From positions 1 through 64,000 of the forward strand of contig NZ_CP108570.1 in assembly GCF_036010505.1 (NCBI RefSeq): a stretch of 64,000 nucleotides of DNA, written 5' to 3'. Of the stretch, positions 52,060-59,840 are shown one piece after another. Numbering within the stretch: position 1 is the first letter of the stretch; every line of letters starts with the position of its first letter. Position numbers and translations under genes: made by a program. Source of the stretch: Streptomyces sp. NBC_01197 (GTDB lineage Bacteria; Actinomycetota; Actinomycetes; Streptomycetales; Streptomycetaceae). Under the pieces are notes generated by a model that had not been told where the DNA came from, made no database searches, and saw only the letters and a list, made by a program, of their open reading frames with translations.

Positions 52060-53557
52060 GGGGGCGGGGCCGGCAGCCCCGCGGACCTACGGCAACTGGC
52101 GGCGACCGACGACGGCAGGGGTCATCTCTCAGCTGGGCTTCGTCACGAGCCTGATGCTGCTGGGCGGGGTGATCGTCGTGGTGCTCTGCACCCTGATCAG
52201 CTACGTGCTGGCCATCGTGATCGCCGTGGTCCTCGCCCTGGTCATGACGCCGCTCGCACTCAAGGACAGGCACGGACGCACCATGCTGGTACGGATGACG
52301 TCGCGGCTGGCATGGCGCCAGACCGTGAAGCGCGGGGCACACATCTACCGGTCGGGGCCGCTCGGCCGCACGGACCAGGGCTCATGCCAGCTGCCCGGCC
52401 TGGCTGCCTCCTCCGATCTGTCGGAGGCTCAGGACTCGTACGGGCGTCCCTTCGGGCTGCTGACCTACCCCAACAGCCGTCACCACGTGGTGGTGCTGAC
52501 CTGCGACGCCGACGGGGCCGCCCTCGTAGACCAGGACCAGGTCGACATCTGGGTGGCGTACTGGGGACACTGGCTCTCTTCCCTGGCCACGGAGCCGGGA
52601 CTGGTCGGGGCGTCGGTCACCGTTGAGTCCGCACCCGACAGCGGTCTCCGGCTCCGCGGTGAGGTCCACAGCAACCTGGACCCGGACGCCCCGCAGTTGG
52701 CCAAGGACATGCTGGCGGAAGTCCTGGAGTCGTACCCGGCGAGTTCTGCGCAGATCTCCACCCGCATCGCGCTCACGTACTCCGGCGCTGCCCGCAACGG
52801 GCACCCGCGCCGAACGGTTGCCGAGATGGCGGTAGACCTCGGCAACCGGTTGCCGGGCCTGACCGAGGGGCTCTCCATGACGGGAGCCGGCGCCGCGCGG
52901 CCCCTGTCGGCCGAGGAATTGAGCGAAGCGGTACGGATCGCGTACGACCCCTCGGTGTCCACGCTCGTCGAGGAGTCACGCTCGACCGGCGGGAGCGGAC
53001 TCACCTGGTCGGATGCCGGACCGGCCGGGGCCGAGGAAGCGTGGGATCACTACCGGCACGAGACCGCGACCAGCGTCACGTGGATGATGAGCGAGGCTCC
53101 CCGCGGTGAGGTCCTCTCCTCCGTGCTGACCGGTCTCCTGGTGCCCCACCCGGATATCGCACGCAAACGGGTCACGCTCCTGTACCGGCCGCATGACCCG
53201 TCAGCAGCGGCCCGAATCGTGGAAATGGACCGGAAGAACGCCCGGTTGAAGGCCAACCAGTCGCACATCGCCAAGGCCATGGACGACATTGCTGTGCGCT
53301 CTGCCGATCAGACCGCGCAGGAAGAAGCCGCGGGTGCGGGCGTCGTGCGGTTCTCCATGCTGGTCACGGCGACTGTCGCAGATCGTGCGGCCGGCCCACG
53401 TGCACGCGCTGCGGTGGACAACCTGGCGGCACCCGCCCGGATCAAGCTGCGTGTGGTGACCGGTTCTCAAGCGGCGGCCTTCGCTGCGTGTCTGCCTATC
53501 GGCCTGGTCCTGCCGCTGCACCTGACCATCCCCAGCTCGGTCCGAGACAACCTGTAA
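52043..53557 (+). CDS. SCO6880-like T4SS membrane protein
   Basis: About 504 aa from the GTG at 52043; GTGs at 52031 and 52034 are alternatives, all overlapping the previous gene. Near the N-terminus are two adjacent helices (FVTSLMLLGGVIVVVLCTLISYVLAIVIAVVLALVM overall), then a large soluble region (YGRPFGLLTYPNSRHHVVVLTCDADGAALVD). It resembles the SCO6880 family found in actinobacterial T4SS loci directly before the VirB4-like ATPase, where it replaces the PrgI-like and VirB4 N-terminal functions. Its position here is exactly that. Confidence 0.8.
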   Translation: MAAAGEGAGPAAPRTYGNWRRPTTAGVISQLGFVTSLMLLGGVIVVVLCTLISYVLAIVIAVVLALVMTPLALKDRHGRTMLVRMTSRLAWRQTVKRGAHIYRSGPLGRTDQGSCQLPGLAASSDLSEAQDSYGRPFGLLTYPNSRHHVVVLTCDADGAALVDQDQVDIWVAYWGHWLSSLATEPGLVGASVTVESAPDSGLRLRGEVHSNLDPDAPQLAKDMLAEVLESYPASSAQISTRIALTYSGAARNGHPRRTVAEMAVDLGNRLPGLTEGLSMTGAGAARPLSAEELSEAVRIAYDPSVSTLVEESRSTGGSGLTWSDAGPAGAEEAWDHYRHETATSVTWMMSEAPRGEVLSSVLTGLLVPHPDIARKRVTLLYRPHDPSAAARIVEMDRKNARLKANQSHIAKAMDDIAVRSADQTAQEEAAGAGVVRFSMLVTATVADRAAGPRARAAVDNLAAPARIKLRVVTGSQAAAFAACLPIGLVLPLHLTIPSSVRDNL

Positions 53558-53568
53558 CGGAGTACCTG

Positions 53569-55017
53569 ATGGCACGTACGACTTCGGTACCCCGGCGGCG
53601 TCGTCCCGGCCTGCGTGGTTGGGCTGGTGCCGGCGGCGGTGCTCACCGGTTCATCGACGCACCCCCCGAATGGCGCGGGACCTCGGTACAGGTCTGCGGA
53701 CTCTGGCCGTTCGGAGCCGGTAGCGGCACTCCCACCAAGGGGGTGCCGCTCGGCCGCGATCTGCATTCCGGCGCCACGGTCTGCTGTGATCCCATCTCGT
53801 GGTTCCAACGGGCCAAATTGATCAGCAATCCCAGCGTGTTCCTGCTCGGAATGCCCGCGCTGGGCAAGTCCACCCTGGTCCGGCGGATGGCTCTCGGCCT
53901 CGCCGGATACGGCGTGCTCCCCATGATTTTCGGCGACCTCAAACCCGACTACGTGGACCTCATCCGGGCGCTGGACGGGCAGGTCATCACCCTGGGCCGG
54001 GGCCGTGGTTACCTGAACATTCTGGATCCCGGACAGGCGACGGCGGCCGCGGACCGGCTGACGGGAGAAGCGCGGCGGGCACTGCTGGCCGACGCGCGCG
54101 GGCGGCGCCTGACGATGGTGGCGTCCCTCCTGACCATCCTCCGGCGGGAACCTCCCTCGGACCGCGAGGAATCGATCCTCGCTGCTGCCCTGAACTGCCT
54201 GGACGACCGCCACGACGGGGTGCCCGTCCTCGGGGACCTGCTGCAGGTCATCAAGGAACCGCCCGAGGACGTACGTATCGCGGCGCTCGACCGTGGGGAC
54301 ATGACCCGCTACCGGGACATCACGGAGCGCCTGGAGTCCTCCCTGGCCGGACTGCTGGGACAGGGACGCCTGGGCGACACGTTCGCTCACCCCACCAGCG
54401 AGCCGATGCGGCTCGACCGCCCGGTGGTGTTCGACATCTCGTCCATCGACGACTCCGAGGTGCAGCTCCAGGCGGCGGCCCTGATGTCCTGCTGGTCGTA
54501 CGGGTTCGGCGCGGTCGCTGCCTCACAGGCGCTCACGGACGCCGGGCTGGAACCGGAGCGGCACTACTTCCTCGTACTCGATGAGCTGTGGCGCGTCCTG
54601 CGGGCATCGCCCGGCCTGGTCGAGCGCGTCGACACGCTGACCCGCCTCAACCGCCAGCGTGGCGTGGGAATGGCCATGATCACCCACTCGATGCGTGACC
54701 TGCTCGCCCTCCCCCTGGAGGAAGACCGGCAGAAAGCTGCGGGCTTCGTGGAGAGATCCGGCATGGTCATCTGCGCGGGCCTGCCCCGGGACGAAATGCC
54801 CCGGCTCCAGCAGGTCGTAGACCTCTCCACGGTCGAGCAGCGGCGCCTGACGGAGTGGTCGACTCCTCCGGGCTGGGACACCTCTGACGCCGCTGTCGAG
54901 CCACCTGGCCGCGGGAATTTCCTGATCAAGGTCGGAGGGAGGCCCGGCATCACCATGCACGTCGACCTCACCGCAGCTGAGGCAGGCGTCAACGACACCA
55001 ATAAGCGGTGGCACTGA
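53569..55017 (+). CDS. VirB4-like conjugation ATPase
   Basis: 482 aa; the ATG at 53569 has GGAG 8 bases upstream. The motor has Walker A LLGMPALGKSTLVRR (about 89-103), FGDLKPDYVDL, and Walker B HYFLVLDELWRVL (about 331-343), then MAMITHSMRDLL, the HerA/VirB4 sensor-like region. It is shorter than a full VirB4 because the N-terminal half is apparently supplied by the SCO6880-like gene upstream. It powers assembly or transport in the channel. Last gene of the operon; a strong hairpin follows. Confidence 0.88.
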   Translation: MARTTSVPRRRRPGLRGWAGAGGGAHRFIDAPPEWRGTSVQVCGLWPFGAGSGTPTKGVPLGRDLHSGATVCCDPISWFQRAKLISNPSVFLLGMPALGKSTLVRRMALGLAGYGVLPMIFGDLKPDYVDLIRALDGQVITLGRGRGYLNILDPGQATAAADRLTGEARRALLADARGRRLTMVASLLTILRREPPSDREESILAAALNCLDDRHDGVPVLGDLLQVIKEPPEDVRIAALDRGDMTRYRDITERLESSLAGLLGQGRLGDTFAHPTSEPMRLDRPVVFDISSIDDSEVQLQAAALMSCWSYGFGAVAASQALTDAGLEPERHYFLVLDELWRVLRASPGLVERVDTLTRLNRQRGVGMAMITHSMRDLLALPLEEDRQKAAGFVERSGMVICAGLPRDEMPRLQQVVDLSTVEQRRLTEWSTPPGWDTSDAAVEPPGRGNFLIKVGGRPGITMHVDLTAAEAGVNDTNKRWH

Positions 55018-55051
55018 CTGCGGCGGGTGCAACCGCGGCCGGTACAGTCGA

Positions 55052-55092
55052 AAGGGCGCCCGCAGCCAGCTCCAATGGCTGCGGGCGCCCTT
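55052..55092 (+). terminator. Terminator of T4SS operon, AGCCA-GCTCCAA-TGGCT tip
   Basis: Seventeen-base perfect arms (AAGGGCGCCCGCAGCCA and complement) with loop GCTCCAA, 35 bases past the VirB4-like stop. The tip nearly matches the terminators at 25687 and 61712. Confidence 0.8.
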
Positions 55093-55278
55093 CGTCGTGC
55101 GGTGGGGGCTGCGCTCGACGACGTCCTTGTCGAGGTCAATCGTGATGTCGGCTGGTGCCTGGGCGACAATGCGGTCCGCCCCAGACGAAACCCAGCCCAC
55201 CACCAACGGCACAGGGCCGTACGGTGACGGGGCGATACCGGCGGTAGCGACATGGCCCACCCTCACACCTGGGACAGC

Positions 55279-55335
55279 ATTGGGAACGGCGAAGGGGCCC
55301 GGCTTATGACGCCGGGCCCCTTCGCCGTTCCCAAT
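55279..55335 (-). terminator. Long 25-bp-arm hairpin
   Basis: Arms 55279-55303 and 55311-55335 are perfectly complementary, with loop TTATGAC. It lies 17 bases past the stop of the minus-strand gene at 55352. The 186 bases between this and the previous terminator hold no gene that I can see. Confidence 0.75.
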
Positions 55336-55351
55336 CGTTCCGGAACAGATT

Positions 55352-55711
55352 CTACCGATGCGAAGCGGAGTGGGACGGTACGGACGGCTGCGCGGGAGCG
55401 CTCTGACTACCACCCGAGGAGAAGGCACCGAGAACCAGCAGCAGGAGGAGCAGGCCACCCAGTCCACCACCGGCGGCCACTGCTACGGGGCGGGTGAGGG
55501 ATCGGCCGTGGCGGCGGACGTAGGTGCCGTCAGCCCGGCGGTAGGCGCGGACGGGCACGGTGGGTCCCGTCTGCACGATCGGGCGGGGGCGGACTGGCGT
55601 CGTGCGTCGTGGCTGTGTGCGCAGCTGGGTGCCTGAGCGGGGCCGGGCGCGGCGGTTGTGGGCGCGGACGAAGGTGCCATCGGAACGGCGATGAGCGCGG
55701 ACATGGGGCAT
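55352..55711 (-). CDS. Small membrane protein with two RxDGTxVxxH repeats
   Basis: 119 aa from the ATG at 55711, with GAGGAA upstream. The basic N-terminal part has HVRAHRRSDGTFVRAHNRR and, 45 residues later, PVRAYRRADGTYVRRHGR: two copies of an R-x-x-R-x-DGT-x-V-x-x-H motif. One transmembrane helix (GGLGGLLLLLLVLGAF) and a Ser/Pro-rich tail follow. The motif recurs in the divergent gene at 55950. Such DGT-H repeats occur in small basic actinobacterial proteins of unknown role; nucleic-acid or metal binding is possible. Confidence 0.6.
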   Translation of the reverse strand: MPHVRAHRRSDGTFVRAHNRRARPRSGTQLRTQPRRTTPVRPRPIVQTGPTVPVRAYRRADGTYVRRHGRSLTRPVAVAAGGGLGGLLLLLLVLGAFSSGGSQSAPAQPSVPSHSASHR

Positions 55712-55949
55712 CTGCGGGTTCCTCGCTGACAAGAGAGGCGGCGCCGGCGGGGGAGCCCGGCAACCCACAACGGTAGAGGACGCCACTGACAACCGCGCTC
55801 CAACTCCGTTGCCAGATCAACTAGTTGAGCGTCGGGCGGCTGATTCTCGCTGCTCTTTTCCGGCCGCTGATCCACTTTGGCTGACGGCAGGTCAGCAGGT
55901 GGTGCCACGATGAAAGGTCACCAGTGGAGCGTTGGGAGGGGGCGACCAG

Positions 55950-56222
55950 ATGCCGTGGATCAGGCCGTACAGCAGGGCGGACGGAACACCGGTCAAAGGC
56001 CATTCGCGGTGGGCTGCCGGGGCCCGCAGGGAGATGGCGATTGTGGCGGTCGTGGGGATCATCGTTGTCGGCGGTGGCAACTCGATGCAGCCCAAGGGGC
56101 CCGACGGAAAGAGTCAGCCGCGCCCCGCGTCCGGGGTCTATCCGGTGAAGTTCTCCGGCTGGGGTCAGAAGCCGATTCCCCGGCCCACGGTGTCCTATCC
56201 GATCCGGTTCCCCTCCCCCTGA
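55950..56222 (+). CDS. Small membrane protein with one DGTxVxxH motif
   Basis: 90 aa from the ATG at 55950 (MPWIRPYSRADGTPVKGHSRW). One motif copy is followed by a basic stretch, a hydrophobic helix (MAIVAVVGIIVVGGG) and a Pro/Gly-rich tail ending YPIRFPSP. Divergent from the 119-aa gene that carries two copies of the same motif, so the pair probably arose from related ancestors and may work together. Confidence 0.55.
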   Translation: MPWIRPYSRADGTPVKGHSRWAAGARREMAIVAVVGIIVVGGGNSMQPKGPDGKSQPRPASGVYPVKFSGWGQKPIPRPTVSYPIRFPSP

Positions 56223-56327
56223 CGGCGTGAGGTGAACGGGAGTGCCGTACGGCTGCGTGGCCACCCGAACTGACGGGGATGGGTAAGACCCCGGCGAGCG
56301 AGGGCCAGAGGGTTCTACTGTGCGGCC

Positions 56328-56681
56328 ATGAGGATTCCCGGCACGAAGACCAAAGCACTGTCAGAGGACCGGCAGCTCATGGACGCGGGCCTGACCGTGG
56401 CGGCCGACATGATCGCCGATAACGCTGCCAAGAGCTTGCGCGACGGACGGTGGGCGGACCTGGTCGCTGACCTCGTCGAGGCCAACCGCAGAACGCAGAT
56501 CAGCCTGCACGAGGCGGTCGAGAAGGCCCTTGCCGAAGGAAACACCTTCGAGACCCTGGCCAATGACTCCCACCTGTCGCCCGAATATCTACAGGCGGCG
56601 TACCAGCAGTTCAACCGTGAGATGTGGGCACAGCCCGGCCCCGACAAGGAGGGCCGGGAGCCCTGGAGGGTATTGGGCTGA
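56328..56681 (+). CDS. Hypothetical helical protein (117 aa)
   Basis: ATG start at 56328. All-helical, acidic: DRQLMDAGLTVAADMIADNAAKSL, DLVADLVEANRRTQISLHEAVEKALAEG, HLSPEYLQAAYQQFNREMW. The region ETLANDSHLSPEYLQAAYQQF could be a weak helix-turn-helix. No other motif. It converges on the STAND ATPase gene, with a hairpin between. Not recognised. Confidence 0.55.
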   Translation: MRIPGTKTKALSEDRQLMDAGLTVAADMIADNAAKSLRDGRWADLVADLVEANRRTQISLHEAVEKALAEGNTFETLANDSHLSPEYLQAAYQQFNREMWAQPGPDKEGREPWRVLG

Positions 56682-56721
56682 TCCCCCCCCTGGGTCACCG
56701 TGCCCCGCCAGTCAGGAAGAG

Positions 56722-56746
56722 GGCGCCCACCATCAAGGTGGGCGCC
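56722..56746. terminator. Bidirectional terminator between convergent genes
   Basis: GGCGCCCACC-ATCAA-GGTGGGCGCC, perfect 10-base arms between the 117-aa gene (plus) and the 890-aa ATPase gene (minus). Confidence 0.7.
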
Positions 56747-56773
56747 TTCACCGCGGTCTCGGCCTGGTCCGGG

Positions 56774-59446
56774 TTACGGAGCAGTGGTGCGTAGCTGGTC
56801 GCGCCGTGCGGTGACCAGCGCGCGCCACCGGGCGCGGGTGGTCGGTTCGCCGTCCAGCCAGTGCGGCGGGGTGTGGCTGGCGGGAAGTGGCAGGTCGGCC
56901 ATGAAATGCGCGATGTCGATGTAGTAGGTGAACGTGCCCCCGTGAGTCTGTTCGCGGAGCCGGGCGAGGGTGGCGTCCAGGGCGGGGTGGTCGTCGAGGA
57001 CGGCCTGGTGGAAGGCTACGGCGGCTTCGAGGGTGGGCATCATCGAGGTGAGACCCGCGTCCTGGAGTTCGCCGCGCAGGGCAACGACACGGTCGTCGAC
57101 CGTGGGAGTGCCGGCGTCGCGGATGACGGAGGCCATGGCGGCGTTGATCGTCGTGGCGCGCAGGTCGAGGCCGGCAAGGAGCTGCTGGGCCAGGTCGAGT
57201 TCGTCGTCGGCCTGGCGGGGATCGTAGAAAGCGACGGCGAATGCGCGCATGGCCTGGGTGTGCGCGGCCTCACCGGATTTGGCGTGCTCTTCCGCTTCCA
57301 GGCGCCCGTCCAGGTACGCCTGGGCGGCCCGCTGTACGTCTCCCTGGATCCAGTACAGGTCACCCAGGACACGCTGATGGCGGCCTTCCCAGCCCAGCCT
57401 TCGGCCGGCGGCGAACGCGGCGGGGAAATCCCCGGCCAGTCGAGCAGCCTGGGCGAGCCCCCGGCGGGCAGCCGGGGCCAAACGGCCTCCCCCCTCAGCA
57501 ACGTGCTGATAGCCGCCCCGGGAATCCTCGTTGCGCCCGATGTCGCGCAGCGCCTTGGCCCGGTAGTACACCGCCATGTCGTGCAACTCGACGGGCAGCA
57601 GCCCGGAGTCGATGACGGTGGTGAGTCGTTCCACGGTGCGGGCGCGGTGCTCGCGTTGACGGCGGGCCAGCGTGCTGAGCGTGTCGACCAGCGCTTCGGC
57701 CGGCGTCGACAGGACGTCATCCGACTGGCCTCGGGCGGGCGGGGCGAGCGGTTCCCACACGGAGTCGCCGACGTAGGAGAAGGCCGCCTCGGTCAGCCAG
57801 CCCAGGTCGAGGCGGTGATCGCGGGCCAGGCGCAGACCTTGGCGTAGACAGCCGATCAGCACCGTACGGTCGCGCCGTGGACCGTGCGTCCATTCCTGGC
57901 CCAGTGCGGCGAGCGCACGCTCGGCTGCCCGCTGCCAGTCCTGCGGGGACCAGCGGTCATCGGTGAGGTCGTCGGCATTGCGGATCGCGGAGCGCACCAC
58001 TTGGTGGAGGTGGAAGGGCCACAGGCCCGCGGTCGGTTCGTCCTGGATGAAGGGCCGCTCGCTCAGCCGCAGGGCCGCCGCGTCGTGGGCGAGACCTGCC
58101 ACCTGGGTGGCCAGGTCGATGGAGAAGGCGTCCAGGAGCGACACGGAGCGCAGCACGTGGCGTTCGTCGGGGGTCAGGTCCCTGAGGGTGCGGGAGATCA
58201 GGGCGGGAAAGTCGCCGAAGTCGTCCGGCCGGGGCGTCTGTCCGCTGCGCCGTATCTCCAGAAACCGCATGGCGGCCATGTCCAGATACAGGGGCAGGCC
58301 GTGGGCGCGGGCGGTGATGGCACGGCGCACGTCTTCGGGGATCAGTGGCTGTCCGTTGTGAGCGAGCCGGCGGGCGAGGTGGTCGTCGCAGTCCTCGTCG
58401 GAGAAGCCGCCGATCAGGATCTGCCGCACCGCGGGACCGCTGTGAGCGCGGTCGCCCGGCACGTGGGCGGTCAGGCCCGGCCAGGCGAGGGGGCCGGTCC
58501 AGTCGAGCTGTCCCTGCAGGCCGTCCTCGGCCCATTGCAGACGGTTTCGCCCGGTGACCACGAAGAAGGTATTGGGCATCAGCCACACGATGCGCTGCAG
58601 CAGACGCTCGAAGTCGCGGTGGAGGCGGTCGCCGACTTCCTCGAAGCTGTCGAACAGCACTACGGGGGTGACCCGCTTGGCGGCGGGCAGCTGGTCCAGA
58701 TCCCAGGCGAGCAGGTGGGTCGCGAAACTCAACGTCTCCAGGTCCGGCTCGGCCTCCAGGATGTCGGCCAGCCGCGTGCAGCCGGCCAGTGCCCGGACGG
58801 TCTGGCGGTGCTCACGCAGCGCGCCGACAAGGGCGGTGCTGAGTTGTCCGACGGCGCCGCCCACGGTGCCGGGCAGGGCCAGGGCCTGAGCGACGTCGGC
58901 GAGTGCGGACTGCAGCTGGTTCGGCAGGTTGACCGCGTTGCTGAACCGGCTGAACAGCCCACCGCGCCGCAGATACTCCTCCAGTGGCTCGCCCGGGTGG
59001 TTGTGCTCCCAGTACTGGCGCAGCACCAGGTCGAAGGCGGGCATGGGCCTTCCCAGGGAGGCGATAGCCAGGCGAATCGCGAGCACGACCCGTTCGAAGT
59101 CGACGCCGCTGGAGCGGGCCAGGTCGATACGCACCGGAAGCAGCCGCTCGGTCGGCCAGGCGGGCGCGGGCCACTGAGCGGGCCGCCCGCTGGAGTCGAG
59201 GAGAGATGCCTCGATCTTGCGGGAGAACGTACTCTTCCCGATCCCGCCGACACCGTGGGCGACCAGGACATTGTGGCGGGGACTGCCCATGTCCTCGACA
59301 TCGAAGGCCGGTCCAGCGACGCGTTGCAGGTGGTCGGCGAGCGCGGAGACGACAGCCTGCCACTGGGCCTGCCGGTTGGTGAATGCTTCCTCGGCCGCAA
59401 CCGAACGGTCATTCGCACCGAACAGCATCCTCAGATCCCGTGCCAC
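56774..59446 (-). CDS. NACHT/STAND-like P-loop NTPase with helical-repeat C-terminus
   Basis: 890 aa; the GTG at 59446 follows GGGGGGTGTC. Residues 1-55 are helical. The NTPase has Walker A VAHGVGGIGKSTFSRK (about 63-78) and Walker B VTPVVLFDSFEEV (about 258-270). Then NTFFVVTGRNRLQW (sensor) and an all-helical C-terminal half with TPR-like pairs (AAARRGLAQAARLAGDFPAAFAAGRRLG and AAQAYLDGRLEAEEHAKSGEAAHTQAMRAF in pattern). This is a STAND signalling architecture. The usual effector domain is not visible at the N-terminus. Such proteins act in regulation or antiphage defence; the neighbours suggest the latter, without proof. Confidence 0.72.
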   Translation of the reverse strand: MARDLRMLFGANDRSVAAEEAFTNRQAQWQAVVSALADHLQRVAGPAFDVEDMGSPRHNVLVAHGVGGIGKSTFSRKIEASLLDSSGRPAQWPAPAWPTERLLPVRIDLARSSGVDFERVVLAIRLAIASLGRPMPAFDLVLRQYWEHNHPGEPLEEYLRRGGLFSRFSNAVNLPNQLQSALADVAQALALPGTVGGAVGQLSTALVGALREHRQTVRALAGCTRLADILEAEPDLETLSFATHLLAWDLDQLPAAKRVTPVVLFDSFEEVGDRLHRDFERLLQRIVWLMPNTFFVVTGRNRLQWAEDGLQGQLDWTGPLAWPGLTAHVPGDRAHSGPAVRQILIGGFSDEDCDDHLARRLAHNGQPLIPEDVRRAITARAHGLPLYLDMAAMRFLEIRRSGQTPRPDDFGDFPALISRTLRDLTPDERHVLRSVSLLDAFSIDLATQVAGLAHDAAALRLSERPFIQDEPTAGLWPFHLHQVVRSAIRNADDLTDDRWSPQDWQRAAERALAALGQEWTHGPRRDRTVLIGCLRQGLRLARDHRLDLGWLTEAAFSYVGDSVWEPLAPPARGQSDDVLSTPAEALVDTLSTLARRQREHRARTVERLTTVIDSGLLPVELHDMAVYYRAKALRDIGRNEDSRGGYQHVAEGGGRLAPAARRGLAQAARLAGDFPAAFAAGRRLGWEGRHQRVLGDLYWIQGDVQRAAQAYLDGRLEAEEHAKSGEAAHTQAMRAFAVAFYDPRQADDELDLAQQLLAGLDLRATTINAAMASVIRDAGTPTVDDRVVALRGELQDAGLTSMMPTLEAAVAFHQAVLDDHPALDATLARLREQTHGGTFTYYIDIAHFMADLPLPASHTPPHWLDGEPTTRARWRALVTARRDQLRTTAP

Positions 59447-59594
59447 GACACCCCCCAGAAAGATCGTCAGCAGGTCTCAACCTATGTGTACTGCCCTGTC
59501 CGCGGCAGGTTCCCACGGCGCAGAGGGGTGCCGGGCCGCATTGTCCCGGCCAGCGACAATGACGGCCCATCCCCTTTATCCGAAGGATTTTCCC

Positions 59595-59840
59595 TTGTCT
59601 GAGCACGTGGGCCCCGAAGTCGTCGAGCAGTTGATCCAGGCGGTCAGCAGGTTGTACGCGAAGCAGATCATGGCCGAACGGCGGGCTGCTCAGCCCGACA
59701 GCGAGCGCATGGAGAAGCTGAAGGCAAAGGTCGCGGCATGTGCGGCCGACCAGGAGGCGCTGTCGGGCGCCGACGAACGGGAGATGACCGATCTCGCGAC
59801 GCGTTACGCGGCCCTCAGGAAGGAGCTGGGCGGCTCGTAG
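59595..59840 (+). CDS. Small helical protein convergent with zeta-like gene
   Basis: 81 aa from the TTG at 59595, chosen because GAAGGA lies 7 bases upstream; a GTG at 59607 is an alternative. Mostly helical and charged: EVVEQLIQAVSRLYAKQIMAERR and MEKLKAKVAACAADQEAL. Its 3' end overlaps the 3' end of the tandem zeta-like gene by 37 bases, on the opposite strand. Antitoxin function is conceivable from position, but epsilon antitoxins normally lie upstream on the same strand. Confidence 0.5.
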   Translation: MSEHVGPEVVEQLIQAVSRLYAKQIMAERRAAQPDSERMEKLKAKVAACAADQEALSGADEREMTDLATRYAALRKELGGS

